DNA of 41,467 bases from Microvirga sp. Mcv34. Its GTDB lineage: Bacteria > Pseudomonadota > Alphaproteobacteria > Rhizobiales > Beijerinckiaceae. The position numbers and the translations under genes were made by a program. The stretch is from positions 1 through 41,467 of the forward strand of contig NZ_JALJRK010000004.1 in the NCBI RefSeq assembly GCF_024519725.1, in the 5' to 3' direction. Shown here piece after piece: positions 9,712 through 17,669 of the stretch. Below the pieces are notes generated by a model. The model saw only the letters and a list, made by a program, of their open reading frames with translations, was not told the DNA's origin and ran no database searches. Each line of letters begins with the position of its first letter. Position 1 is the first letter of the stretch.

Positions 9712-10322
9712 TTCTTCTTGCGGAAGGCGTCGAGGCTGACGACCTCGGCGCTGCCGGCGCCGCCCTCAGCCGCATCGGCCTTGTCCTCCTCCGCCGGCTC
9801 CTCGGTCTCGGCCTTGGCCGCAGGGGCCTTCTCGGGAGCGGGCTTCCGCTCCGGGGCTGGCTGGGGCTTGCGGGGCTGCTTCAGCTCGACGGGCTCAGAG
9901 GCATTGCCGCGGATCGGCTGAGGCGCGGCAGGAGCTTCCTCGTCCTCATCCTCATCACCCTCGTCCTGGCTGTCGAACTTGAGACCGAACTGGACGGAGG
10001 GATCGAAGAAGCCGGTCAGCGCGTCGAAGGGGATGAGCAGCCGCTCCGGGATCCCGGAGAAGGACAGGCCCACCTCGAAGGTATGCTCGGTGACGTTGAG
10101 ATCCCAGAACTGGTGCTGGAGAACGATGGTCATCTCCTGGGGATACTTTTCGCGCAGGCGGTTCGACAGGCGAACGCCGGGAAAGTCCGTCTGGAAGGAG
10201 ATGTAGAAATGGTGCTCGCCCGGTAGCCCGTCCTTGCAATCGATCAGCACCTTGCGCACGACGCCCTTGAGCGCATCCTGCACCAGAAGATCGTAACGGA
10301 TCAGGTCTTTACCACCGGCCAT
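9708..10322 (-). CDS. sspB: SspB-family ClpXP adaptor protein
   Basis: 204 residues. The N-terminal ~120 residues match alphaproteobacterial SspB: LIRYDLLVQDALKGVVRKVL, the segment HHFYISFQTDFPGV, and LSFSGIPERLLIPFDALTGF, forming the dimeric substrate-binding fold. A long acidic Glu/Pro/Ala-rich linker follows. The C-terminal tip EVVSLDAFRKKN is the kind of short tail that docks on the ClpX zinc domain. SspB binds ssrA-tagged proteins and delivers them to ClpXP. AAGGG lies 8 bases before the ATG. The ssrA gene is immediately upstream on the same strand and has its own terminator between the two. Confidence 0.92.
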   Translation of the reverse strand: MAGGKDLIRYDLLVQDALKGVVRKVLIDCKDGLPGEHHFYISFQTDFPGVRLSNRLREKYPQEMTIVLQHQFWDLNVTEHTFEVGLSFSGIPERLLIPFDALTGFFDPSVQFGLKFDSQDEGDEDEDEEAPAAPQPIRGNASEPVELKQPRKPQPAPERKPAPEKAPAAKAETEEPAEEDKADAAEGGAGSAEVVSLDAFRKKN

Positions 10323-10340
10323 AAGCGAGCCCTTGCAGAA

Positions 10341-10374
10341 ACAAAAGTGGAGGCTTCTGTTGCCAGGTGCCTCC
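10341..10374 (-). terminator. Rho-independent terminator of ssrA
   Basis: On the minus strand GGAGGC (10374-10369) pairs with GCCTCC (10354-10349) across a 14-base loop and is followed by ACTTTTGTTT. It separates the tmRNA from the sspB start at 10322. Confidence 0.75.
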
Positions 10375-10665
10375 GGACCCCGCCTTACGGTGCTACCCGC
10401 AAGGGCTTTGATTCGGCTTTAGGGACCGCTTACGCAGCCACTGCAACCGGAGCATAGTTGTCGTTGGCAACTATAGATTCGGCCCGATAACGGCGGAACC
10501 ATGCCGAGCGAAAGTCCACCCTTTACGCCCTCGTCGATCCTATTTCGCCCCCGCCGAAACTCAAGCGTAGCCTGGGTTTTGGTGGAGGCGCCGGGTACCG
10601 CCCCCGGGTCCGATGGGTTTATTCCGATAGCCGTTTATCGCCATAGTCGATCTCGCGACCGACAT
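10349..10665 (-). ncRNA. ssrA: tmRNA, circularly permuted two-piece form
   Basis: Read on the minus strand, the acceptor segment comes first. It starts with a 7-bp hairpin capped by a GCGA loop (10663-10646), continues to a T-arm with stem CCGGG/CCCGG, and ends in CGCCTCC-A-CCA with the CCA encoded at 10582-10580. After a 27-base spacer the coding segment starts at 10552 with GGGGGCG, which pairs with CGCCTCC over 7 bp to rebuild the acceptor stem. It is followed by a GGATCGACG box like the D-loop analogue of tmRNA. The tag frame starts at GCC 10468 and ends at TAA 10432-10430, encoding ANDNYAPVAVAA, the expected alphaproteobacterial degradation tag. Piece order (acceptor before coding) is the permuted alphaproteobacterial arrangement. 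Exact mature ends are not known. Confidence 0.95.
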
Positions 10666-10669
10666 GGCC

Positions 10670-10698
10670 AATATAGGTGGCGCGAATGGATTTTGGAA
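10670..10698 (-). promoter_or_regulatory. ssrA: Candidate ssrA promoter
   Basis: On the minus strand TTCCAA (10698-10693) and TATATT (10675-10670) are separated by 17 bases and lie just before the first hairpin of the tmRNA precursor. The -35 match is weak; the placement is the main support. Confidence 0.4.
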
Positions 10699-10856
10699 GG
10701 GTGGCAGCCAGCCGGATTCCGACGAAAATGCCCCGGCCTCCGGCTTGCCGCCCTGTTTCGATGTCACTTTTGGGCGGTTAACCGATTCACAGGAATGGGT
10801 CAGCGACGACTCGGCTCGCCGCGCCGGCTGCCCTATGATGAGGGCAGGAGCACCGC

Positions 10857-11651
10857 ATGCAAGCTTACCTCGATCTGATCCGCCGCATCATGGATGAGGG
10901 CGTCCGCAAGGACGACCGGACGGGAACCGGGACGATCTCCGTCTTCGGCCACCAGATGCGCTTCGATCTCAGCCAGGGCTTCCCGATCGTCACCACGAAG
11001 AAGCTGCACCTGCGCTCCATCGTGCACGAGCTTCTGTGGTTCCTGAAGGGCGACACCAATATCCGCTATCTCAAGGAGAACGGCGTCTCGATCTGGGACG
11101 AGTGGGCCGACGAGAACGGCGATCTCGGCCCCGTCTACGGCAAGCAGTGGCGGTCCTGGGACAAGCCCGACGGCGGCACCGTGGACCAGATCCACTGGGT
11201 GCTCGATGAGATCCGCCGCAACCCCGACAGCCGCCGCCTGATCGTCTCCGCCTGGAACCCGGCCGACCTCGACAAGATGGCGCTCGCGCCCTGTCACTGC
11301 CTGTTCCAGTTCTACGTGGCGGAGGGGCGGCTCTCCTGCCAGCTCTACCAGCGCTCGGCGGACGTTTTTCTCGGTGTCCCGTTCAACATCGCGTCCTATG
11401 CGCTGCTCACCCACATGATGGCGCAGGCGACCGGGCTGCAGCCGGGCGATTTCGTCCATTCCTTCGGTGATGCGCATCTCTACCTCAACCACCTGGAGCA
11501 GGCGCGCCTTCAACTGTCGCGCGAGCCGCGTTCGTTGCCGAAGCTGCGGCTCAATCCGGCCGTGCGCTCGCTGTTCGACTTCACCTATGACGACATCGCC
11601 ATCGAGGATTATGATCCACATCCGGCCATCAAGGCGCCCGTCGCGGTCTGA
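10857..11651 (+). CDS. thyA: Thymidylate synthase
   Basis: 264 residues, the same length as Escherichia coli ThyA. It methylates dUMP to dTMP using methylene-tetrahydrofolate and yields dihydrofolate. Visible hallmarks are [12 protein letters not shown] (20-31), the catalytic loop [10 protein letters not shown] with Cys146, [14 protein letters not shown] and the C-terminal [15 protein letters not shown] lies 6 bases before the ATG. The DUF2293 gene follows after 6 bases. The partner enzyme gene folA, which recycles the dihydrofolate product, lies 18 kb downstream beyond the inserted block; the two were probably in one cluster before the insertion. Confidence 0.97.
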   Translation: MQAYLDLIRRIMDEGVRKDDRTGTGTISVFGHQMRFDLSQGFPIVTTKKLHLRSIVHELLWFLKGDTNIRYLKENGVSIWDEWADENGDLGPVYGKQWRSWDKPDGGTVDQIHWVLDEIRRNPDSRRLIVSAWNPADLDKMALAPCHCLFQFYVAEGRLSCQLYQRSADVFLGVPFNIASYALLTHMMAQATGLQPGDFVHSFGDAHLYLNHLEQARLQLSREPRSLPKLRLNPAVRSLFDFTYDDIAIEDYDPHPAIKAPVAV

Positions 11652-11657
11652 CGTGAG

Positions 11658-11963
11658 ATGAACCGGCGCGAAGCCATCGAAAGTGCCGTCCGCGTTCTGG
11701 CGCCGCGCATTCCGAGGCACGAATTCGAGGCGGTGACCGACCATGCCCTGGGCAGCCGGGGCTTGCACGCAGCCTCGCCCGAGACGGCCGCGTGGCTGTC
11801 CCTCACGGCCTATATCCGGCACCGGCTGACCGATTACGACGATCTGCTCAATGACGGTTACGACATGGAGAGCGCCCGTTTCTTCGTCCTTGACGACATG
11901 AACGGGATTCTCGAGGGCTGGGGCTCGCCGCGACGGGTCCTAGCCGAGGACGAGCCTGAATAG
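11658..11963 (+). CDS. DUF2293 domain protein
   Basis: 101 residues. Recognisable as DUF2293 from LAPRIPRHEFEAVTDHAL (14-31), the segment RGLHAASPETAAWLSLTAYI and YDMESARFFVLDDMN. Function is unknown. It starts 6 bases after the thyA stop with no strong ribosome site, so it is probably translationally coupled to thyA. Its last 20 bases lie inside the left copy of the island-flanking repeat, making it the last backbone gene before the accessory block. Confidence 0.8.
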   Translation: MNRREAIESAVRVLAPRIPRHEFEAVTDHALGSRGLHAASPETAAWLSLTAYIRHRLTDYDDLLNDGYDMESARFFVLDDMNGILEGWGSPRRVLAEDEPE

Positions 11964-12010
11964 CCTCCACAGCGAAGTTGGCGTCCGACACAACGGACCC
12001 ATGTGCCTCC
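11944..12010 (+). repeat. Left copy of the island-flanking direct repeat
   Basis: This stretch aligns without gaps to 29164-29230; by eye 55 of 67 bases match. It covers the end of the DUF2293 gene, a short spacer with TCCGACACAAC and an ATG followed by GCCTC. The right copy leads straight into the GNAT gene at the same ATG, so the repeat looks like the ancestral DUF2293-GNAT junction in duplicate. Similarity is lost after about 12010, where a DUF1259 fragment is read instead. Confidence 0.8.
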
Positions 12011-12170
12011 GAATGGGATCGAAGTGCCTGCCGTGCACAGCCACGTGCTTACCGACGAGCCGCACCTGTTCTTCATGCACTTCTAGGCCAACGACAACAT
12101 CTAGGCCAACGACAACACCGCGAAGATTGCCGAGGGAATTCGTGTCGCGCGCGGCCCTGACCGGTCATAG
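12003..12170 (+). pseudogene. C-terminal remnant of a DUF1259 protein
   Basis: The frame starting at 12003 reads VPPNGIEVPAVHSHVLTDEP and then HLFFMHF, followed by two repeats of ANDN and TAKIAEGIR. This is the C-terminal pattern of DUF1259 proteins (normally about 300 residues, Trp after MHF). TAG codons at 12084 and 12102 sit where the family has Trp, and the second is part of an 18-base tandem duplication. The N-terminal part is missing. DUF1259 genes often accompany chromate-resistance genes, and a chrA fragment lies just downstream, so both are probably relics of one locus. Confidence 0.7.
12084..12119 (+). repeat. 18-bp tandem duplication in the DUF1259 remnant
   Basis: Two adjacent copies of an 18-base unit beginning TAGGCCAACGAC (12084-12101 and 12102-12119) differ at one base. 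The unit length is a multiple of three and repeats the amino acids ANDN. Confidence 0.9.
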
Positions 12171-12219
12171 GCTCGTAAAGCGCGCGACCGTCAAAGTTTT
12201 CAAGCGGGCAGACTCCACC

Positions 12220-12253
12220 TCCAATTCAGGGCTTGCTCCAATTCAGCGCTTGG
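12220..12253 (+). repeat. 17-bp tandem duplication
   Basis: Two adjacent 17-base copies beginning TCCAATTCAG (12220-12236 and 12237-12253) differ at two bases. They lie between the DUF1259 and chrA remnants and look like slippage in decaying sequence. Confidence 0.8.
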
Positions 12254-12295
12254 CCAAAACGTCGCTGGCGGGATGGGTTGCCGTAGGGAGATAGA

Positions 12296-12536
12296 TTGCA
12301 CCAACCGTTGGATGCTCTCTGCGCCGGCTCGCTGGTCTTCGGCGGCGGCAACGTGGTCCTGCCGCTGCTCCAGGCCTCGGTCGTGCAGCCGGACTGGGAT
12401 TTTTCGAACGAGGCCTTCCTCGCGGGCTATGGTGCGGCCCAAGCGGTGCCGGGGGCGCTCTTCACCTTCTCGGCCTATCTCCTCTCCCTTCATGGGGTCG
12501 GAGCCGAACGCCTGGACCGGTGCGGCCTATATTGGG
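12296..12536 (+). pseudogene. chrA: Chromate transporter (ChrA, CHR domain) fragment
   Basis: From 12296 the frame reads AGSLVFGGGNVVLPLLQA, then AFLAGYGAAQAVPGALFTFSAYL. This is the start of a CHR domain of ChrA, the inner-membrane chromate/sulfate transporter. Near 12490 the reading frame shifts: the continuation SEPNAWTGAAYIG is in another frame (from about 12492) and then homology stops. In-frame stops lie upstream (TAG 12284). An intact ChrA has about 400 residues and a dozen membrane segments, so this is a dead fragment. Confidence 0.8.
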
Positions 12537-12619
12537 ATTGGGTATCACCTGAACCGCTGCTTTCCTGCCGAGAGAGCGCCGGTGAGGTGTTTATCGCAGT
12601 TCATACCGCTCGCTGTCCG

Positions 12620-12656
12620 AACAAACGAGGCGGAGGGAGAACGACTCCCTCCGCCT
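12620..12656 (-). terminator. Terminator of the DUF1236 gene
   Basis: A perfect 11-bp stem (GGCGGAGGGAG at 12630-12640 and its complement at 12646-12656) with a 5-base loop is followed on the minus strand by TCGTTTGTT. It lies just beyond the stop of the minus-strand gene at 12664. Confidence 0.8.
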
Positions 12657-12663
12657 TGGAGCC

Positions 12664-13863
12664 TTAATCGATGACTTCGATGATGCGGCGGGTTTCGGGC
12701 TCGACCACGGCGATCTCATCGCCGACCACCACATAGCGATAGGTGCGAAGCTCCGGCACTTCCGTGATGATGGTCTGCGGCACCTCCATGATCTCGACCT
12801 CCTGCGGCAGCGTCACGCCTTCGCGGATCTCGATCTTGGACGTGGTGGACGGGCGCGTCGATCCGGTGGTCTCGACCGTGGTCTTGAACTTCTTGCGCTG
12901 CTCGCTGCTCAGGCTCACGGACGCCGACTTGCGCGAGCCGCCCGACTTGTGGATCACCTCGACGATCTTCTTCGTCTTGGGCTCCACGATCACGATCTCA
13001 TCGCGCACCACCACATACTGATAGTTCCGGTACTGCGGCACGATGCGAACGACTTCCGCGGGCAGGGGAGCCAGACGTACCTCCTCGGTGATGGTCGTCC
13101 CCACCGACACGTTGAAGTTCACGTTCGACACCGTGTTCACGCTGGTGCTGCTGAACGCCTGCGTCACTTCGGTGCGCTTCTCGGTGTTCAGGTTCGCCAC
13201 CGCGTTCGTCGAGGTAACGGAGGAGGTGTTCGACGATGCGGACGTGGAGGACACGCTGTTCTGCTGAGTCGCAGAGCCCGATGGCTGCGCAGTCGCATTG
13301 GAACCGGACTGGGTGTTCTGCCGCTGCGCGGCGCCCGTGGTCGAGCGCTGCTGGCTGTCAGCGGCCGTGGCGTTCGAGCCGGAACCCGTCTTCTGGTTCT
13401 CCTTTGAGTCAGCGGTTGACTGTGACGAGCCCTGCTGTGGGCGCTTCTGGCTGTCGGAGGCCTGGGCCGGGTTCTGGGAGCCGGTGGCGGCACCGGCCGC
13501 GGCCGGGCGCTGGCTCTGATCGGCCGAATTGCTGGACGACGTGCTCGACGCGCCCTGCGCGGACGAGCCCTGTCGCTGGGCTTGTCCTGGCTGCTCCGAT
13601 CCCGAACCGGACGAGGCGGTCGAGCTCTGGCTCCGGCCCGGCGCGGTCTCGGACTTGCCGGGCGCATCGGACGAAGCGCTGGGTCGGTTCTGGCTCTGCC
13701 CAGGGGCGGTCTCGGACTTGCCCGGCACGTCCGACGACGCAGCGGGCGGCTTGATCTGTCCGGGCGCGGTGTCCGACGAACCCGACGTCTGTGCTTGCGC
13801 GAGGACGGGGGCTGTTCCGAGGACCAGGGCGATGGCGGCAGTCGAAAGCAGTGTTGAACGCAC
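12664..13863 (-). CDS. Exported low-complexity protein with two DUF1236 domains
   Basis: 399 residues from a GTG start with AGGAG 9 bases upstream. A signal peptide (residues 1 to about 25, ending VLAQAQT) is followed by about 170 residues rich in Ser, Gln, Gly, Thr and Ala, with an imperfect repeat around SSDxPGKSETAPGQSQ. Two copies of the DUF1236 pattern close the protein: VVRIVPQYRNYQYVVVRDEI followed by VIVEPKTKKIVEVI, and ITEVPELRTYRYVVVGDEI followed by AVVEPETRRIIEVI. DUF1236 proteins are periplasmic or surface proteins of rhizobia with no known function. The long flexible linker suggests a cell-envelope role, which is inference. Confidence 0.8.
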   Translation of the reverse strand: MRSTLLSTAAIALVLGTAPVLAQAQTSGSSDTAPGQIKPPAASSDVPGKSETAPGQSQNRPSASSDAPGKSETAPGRSQSSTASSGSGSEQPGQAQRQGSSAQGASSTSSSNSADQSQRPAAAGAATGSQNPAQASDSQKRPQQGSSQSTADSKENQKTGSGSNATAADSQQRSTTGAAQRQNTQSGSNATAQPSGSATQQNSVSSTSASSNTSSVTSTNAVANLNTEKRTEVTQAFSSTSVNTVSNVNFNVSVGTTITEEVRLAPLPAEVVRIVPQYRNYQYVVVRDEIVIVEPKTKKIVEVIHKSGGSRKSASVSLSSEQRKKFKTTVETTGSTRPSTTSKIEIREGVTLPQEVEIMEVPQTIITEVPELRTYRYVVVGDEIAVVEPETRRIIEVID

Positions 13864-15037
13864 TGAGCAGGCTCCTTTAGATCTCTTCCAATCTGGAAGG
13901 GTCTAACGAAGCGTGGCGGCTTCCGTTCCCGCAAAGACCCGCGGCGGACGATGTCCATGCATCACGTCACGTCGGCCGGTCGACGATGAAATTCATCAAT
14001 CACACAAGTCGAAAGGCGTCCCCGCGGGCCTGAGGCAAAGTATCGTCGATCTCGACCCGTGGAGCCCTGGAGCCGACGCAATAATGCATTCCGGCCTTCC
14101 TGGATAGCATGCTGTCAACTGTCCCTAGACGAAACCCGAGCTCCTCCGGGCCGCCACCATCGCGCTTGCAGATTGGGGAGCCACGACAACTCGCGAAGGA
14201 GTTCAAGGCTTTGATCATCGCGGGTCAAGCGATCACCCTCTCGCACGTCGAAGCAGAACCGTGGCACCGACAATCCTTACCTCAAGCCGCATGTTATCCC
14301 GAGGCACTCGATCAGTGCGTAACCTAATCATTGCCGTGACGCCCACTAAATTTCGCTTTCAACGGAATAAACTAACCGGCACTTTCGTTCAGCCCACATG
14401 CAGGCGTGGTTCAGGCAGGAGAGGTCGTGGAAAATGTTCAAAGCGTAGAGGATACCCGGGGTGTTGAATCGCGCACATCATGACTACACACAATCGTGAC
14501 TCACGCTTATCCGCTACTTTTCATGGCATCTTTCTCGCTCTTGATCGGAAAGAAGTTCTTCTAATCATCATCGTGCCTTGGACCAAGTCTCGGCATCGCG
14601 CGAAGTGTCTTTCGGATTGGCGAAAACCGGATGCGAGCCAGTGTTTTCAAGTCCAGCAAACGATACGGCGGCGAAACATTCCAAGGGGTCTATGGGATGG
14701 TGAACCCTTGCAAAATATGGTGAACGCGCTGCGGTTTCTGGATGCGCTTTGAAAAATAAAGGAAGTTATCTCATTTTCGACGACATTCGAGCTAGAATCG
14801 CCGATTAAATTCTACATTCTGTGAGTATTTATTCCATTTTATTTTTCCTATGTCGACCTGAAACATTCCGAAAGCTCTAGTGTTATTGAACGGAGCGCCA
14901 TTGTGCGGCGCAACATAAATAACAGCGAGACGCCAAGCTGCTAGCCCAGGCCGGCAGGTCGCATAAGCCAAAACAGCAAACGGACCAGTCATTACACGAG
15001 CCGACCATTCTGCGGTCTGCTTGCAAGGGGTATTGTC
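13864..15037. other. Long non-coding stretch upstream of the glucan operon
   Basis: No gene is recognised in these ~1.17 kb. Short open frames (for example 14109-14327 and 14480-14752, plus strand) resemble no family I know and have poor codon character. GC content falls visibly after about 14300, most strongly at 14750-14900. The last part must hold the promoter and any control sites for the membrane-fusion gene at 15038; no convincing -35/-10 pair was picked out by eye. Confidence 0.5.
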
Positions 15038-16423
15038 ATGCCACAAGAAAACTTGCCTGCCGCGAAGGCGCGGTCGAACTCAACTCCTGGCCAGCGCGGC
15101 TCACATCGATTCAAAGGGATCGTCCGGTTATCGAGCGTCAGCGTTGCGTCGGTTCTCGCACTTCTCGTGGCTACTTCGGTCCTGCCGCCGCTCGTCGCGG
15201 ACCAGTCCGACCGAGCCCTCATGAATGCTCCTGTCACCCTCCTGACAGCTCCCATCTCGGGAGATGTGCTGTCGATGCAGGTGAACCCGGGCACGCCTGT
15301 GACCCGTGGAACGAAACTCGTCGAAATCGGCAATTCCCGCGTCGACCGGAGCACTGCCATTCAGCTTGATGGGAACGTCGCCGAAATGCGCGAGCGAGCC
15401 GTTGGCGTGCTGCGCAAACGCGAGTCCAATCAGGCCTATCTCGCGAACCTCGACCAGTCGATCCATGAGAAGGCAACCCAACTGGAACAGATCCTCAAAG
15501 CGCAGATCAGCGAGCTCAAGGCCAATGTGGCGGAAGCGGATGCTGTTATTGAGCAGCGCAGGCTCTCTTATGATCAGGCAGCCCAGCTCGCCTCGCGTAA
15601 CGTCACGAACGCCAACACGCTGAAGCCCGCCAAACAGCAGCTCGAGGCTGCTCAATCAGCGAAGGACGCAGCAAACGCCAAACTGACCCAGAAGGTGTCT
15701 CAGTTGGAGGGGCTCTCAAAGGGAATCTACGTCGGAGAAGACCTCCTCGCGCTTGCTGAAATTTCCCAGAAACGCCGTGAGATCGAGTTCGACACCCAAC
15801 GCTTGACGATTGAGGAGGGGGAGCTGCACGCCCGGATCCGTGATCAGGGGCGACTTCTCGACATCGAAAACCAGCGCCTCGACAGCTTGGCTCACACGAC
15901 GATCTCTGCACCGCTGACCGGAGAGGTCTTTGGAATCAGCGCCACCAAGGGCCGCCGTGTCAATGCGGGCGACACGCTCGCAACCTTCGTCGATTGCGAG
16001 CGCCGCTTCGTGGTCGCGATCTTCTCATACCGAAAGGCACCCGATCTTGCGGTCGGAACCCGCGTTGAGATCGAGGGCATTGATGCTGCCGGAAGCCGAG
16101 GCGGGACGGTTACAGAGATTCTTCCGAAGACCAACGACCGGTTCGATGATTTGTACGCAGTACCGTTTCCTCAAACAGAAAGGCGTGAGCTCTATGTCCT
16201 CGTCCGGCCTGACCCGGAAACACCGAAGGTGGCCGCCAATGGCGATGAGGTATCGACCTGCGGAGTTGGCCGATGGGTGACGGTCACGAGAACCAACGGC
16301 TGGGTTCCGTCGATCTCGACTGTGTGGCGGCGGGGTGCGCAGGTGCTCGCTGAGGTGTTCGATGTCCGGCCAGCGGCCGCGACAGACAGTCTCCGTGAGG
16401 TCCACAGGGAGCCGCAACTCTGA
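15038..16423 (+). CDS. HlyD-like membrane-fusion protein of a polysaccharide export system
   Basis: 461 residues. A cytoplasmic N-terminus (about 30 residues) and one membrane helix (about 31-51) come first. The first half of a lipoyl-like motif follows (TAPISGDVLSMQVNPGTPV, about 70-88), then a long coiled coil rich in Gln/Glu/Ala (about 105-290). The second lipoyl half is SAPLTGEVFGISATKGRRV, and a beta-barrel domain closes the protein. This is the periplasmic adaptor architecture of HlyD/EmrA and of the partners of beta-glucan synthases (BgsB, CrdA-like). The stop overlaps the next start (TGATG), so it heads the operon with the glycosidase-like and GT2 genes. AAGGGG lies 7 bases before the ATG. 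The role in moving glucan through the periplasm is inferred from context. Confidence 0.82.
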   Translation: MPQENLPAAKARSNSTPGQRGSHRFKGIVRLSSVSVASVLALLVATSVLPPLVADQSDRALMNAPVTLLTAPISGDVLSMQVNPGTPVTRGTKLVEIGNSRVDRSTAIQLDGNVAEMRERAVGVLRKRESNQAYLANLDQSIHEKATQLEQILKAQISELKANVAEADAVIEQRRLSYDQAAQLASRNVTNANTLKPAKQQLEAAQSAKDAANAKLTQKVSQLEGLSKGIYVGEDLLALAEISQKRREIEFDTQRLTIEEGELHARIRDQGRLLDIENQRLDSLAHTTISAPLTGEVFGISATKGRRVNAGDTLATFVDCERRFVVAIFSYRKAPDLAVGTRVEIEGIDAAGSRGGTVTEILPKTNDRFDDLYAVPFPQTERRELYVLVRPDPETPKVAANGDEVSTCGVGRWVTVTRTNGWVPSISTVWRRGAQVLAEVFDVRPAAATDSLREVHREPQL

Positions 16424-17667
16424 TGCGATGGTTGATCAGCATCCTCTTGTTGGGCGTGAGCTTGCTGCCGTCCAAGGCATCGGCAGCGGCTGGGGATCGG
16501 CTCGGTCGCGGGCTCTGCACCTCGCTCGCCACCGCCGTTGGCCAAGCCGCGCCCGATGGCAGCCCTGGCTTCGTAGCCAGCTACCGCGCCGGTCCAGGAG
16601 AGGCTGAGGCTCCTATCGCGATCCGTAACGCGGCGTTCTCATACGACAATGCGCTGGCCATCATCGCGCTCCTGTCCTGCGGCGAGACGCGACCGGCGAA
16701 ACAGATCGCCGACGCGTTCGTCCTGGCCCTTGAGGCGGACAGGAGCTTTCATGACGGTCGGTTCCGAAACGCTTACCGTGCAGGGCCGGTCAAGGAAAAG
16801 CCCGTCCTCCTTCCCGGATGGTGGGACGCGGCATCCAATCATTGGGCCGAGGATCGATATCAGGTCGGGTCCGCCACCGGCAATGTCGCCTGGGTCGCAC
16901 TCGCACTTCTTGCATTCTATGATCAGAGTGGCGACGAACGCTACATGATTGGAGCGAGACGGGCTTCGGACTGGATCAGGGCGACGGTCTCCGAGGTGGG
17001 CAGCGTCGGGTTCACGGGCGGCCGCGAGGGCTTCGATCAGGAGCAGGTATCGCTGCCTTGGGCTTCGACGGAGCACAACACCGACGTCATGGCACTGGCC
17101 AATGCGCTGGCATCGCATGGGGACGACGACGGTGTCTACGCCGGAATGGCGAGGTCGGCCAGAGCTTTCCTCGATAAGGCATTCGACAAGCAGGCAGGAT
17201 GCTTCAGGATGGGCACGAACGCGCAGGGAGCGATGCGTGGGCTCGATGCCATCGCGCTCGATACGCAGCTCTGGCCGTTGATCGCGCTCGCGGAGCCGCC
17301 GCAACAGTGGACTCGGGCCGTGGCTTGCGCGGAGGGTCGGCTGAAGGTGAAAGGCGGATTCGATTTCAATGACGACCGTGACGGGCTTTGGGTTGAAGGC
17401 ACGGCCCAGGCAGCCCTGGTCTATCGTCTGCTCGGACAATCCGCCGAGGGAGAGCGCCTGCTCGAGGTCATCTCGACTCAAACCTCGCCTTTGGGCTGGC
17501 TTTTCGCAACCCGCAACGAACAGCTCAGCACAGGCCTCCGGATCGGACCGTGGAGCACGAGCGACGACTTCTTCTATTTTCGCCGTCCTCATCTCGGTGC
17601 GACGGCGTGGGCGGTTCTGGCGGCCAACGGCCGCAATCCCTTTCTTTCTAACCTCGGCGGGAGGTGA
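16423..17667 (+). CDS. Exported six-hairpin-glycosidase-like protein
   Basis: 414 residues with a Sec signal peptide (MRWLISILLLGVSLLPSKASA). The mature part has the alternating helices of an (alpha/alpha)6 toroid. Notable segments are YDNALAIIAL with D75, WWDAASNHWAEDRYQVGSAT, GNVAWVALALLAFY, STEHNTDVMALANAL with E217-H218-N219, LDTQLWPLIALA and GATAWAVLAANGRNPF. The conserved acidic and Trp positions suggest a sugar-binding or hydrolytic cleft. In cellulose and alginate operons an (alpha/alpha)6 enzyme (BcsZ, AlgL) trims polymer in the periplasm, and this gene sits in the equivalent place between adaptor and synthase. It might alternatively be a non-enzymatic export factor. Catalysis is not established. 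Confidence 0.65.
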   Translation: MRWLISILLLGVSLLPSKASAAAGDRLGRGLCTSLATAVGQAAPDGSPGFVASYRAGPGEAEAPIAIRNAAFSYDNALAIIALLSCGETRPAKQIADAFVLALEADRSFHDGRFRNAYRAGPVKEKPVLLPGWWDAASNHWAEDRYQVGSATGNVAWVALALLAFYDQSGDERYMIGARRASDWIRATVSEVGSVGFTGGREGFDQEQVSLPWASTEHNTDVMALANALASHGDDDGVYAGMARSARAFLDKAFDKQAGCFRMGTNAQGAMRGLDAIALDTQLWPLIALAEPPQQWTRAVACAEGRLKVKGGFDFNDDRDGLWVEGTAQAALVYRLLGQSAEGERLLEVISTQTSPLGWLFATRNEQLSTGLRIGPWSTSDDFFYFRRPHLGATAWAVLAANGRNPFLSNLGGR

Positions 17668-17669
17668 GC

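Noticed and set aside
10501..10878. Plus-strand open frame of 125 codons running into thyA
   Set aside because: It lies over the tmRNA gene on the opposite strand, resembles no family and has no ribosome site.
12084..12119. ANDN repeats as a second tmRNA tag
   Set aside because: They are part of the DUF1259 remnant on the plus strand; no tRNA-like domain or pseudoknot surroundings are present.
14109..14752. Two short plus-strand open frames in the gap before the glucan operon
   Set aside because: Poor codon character, no ribosome site and no recognisable similarity.
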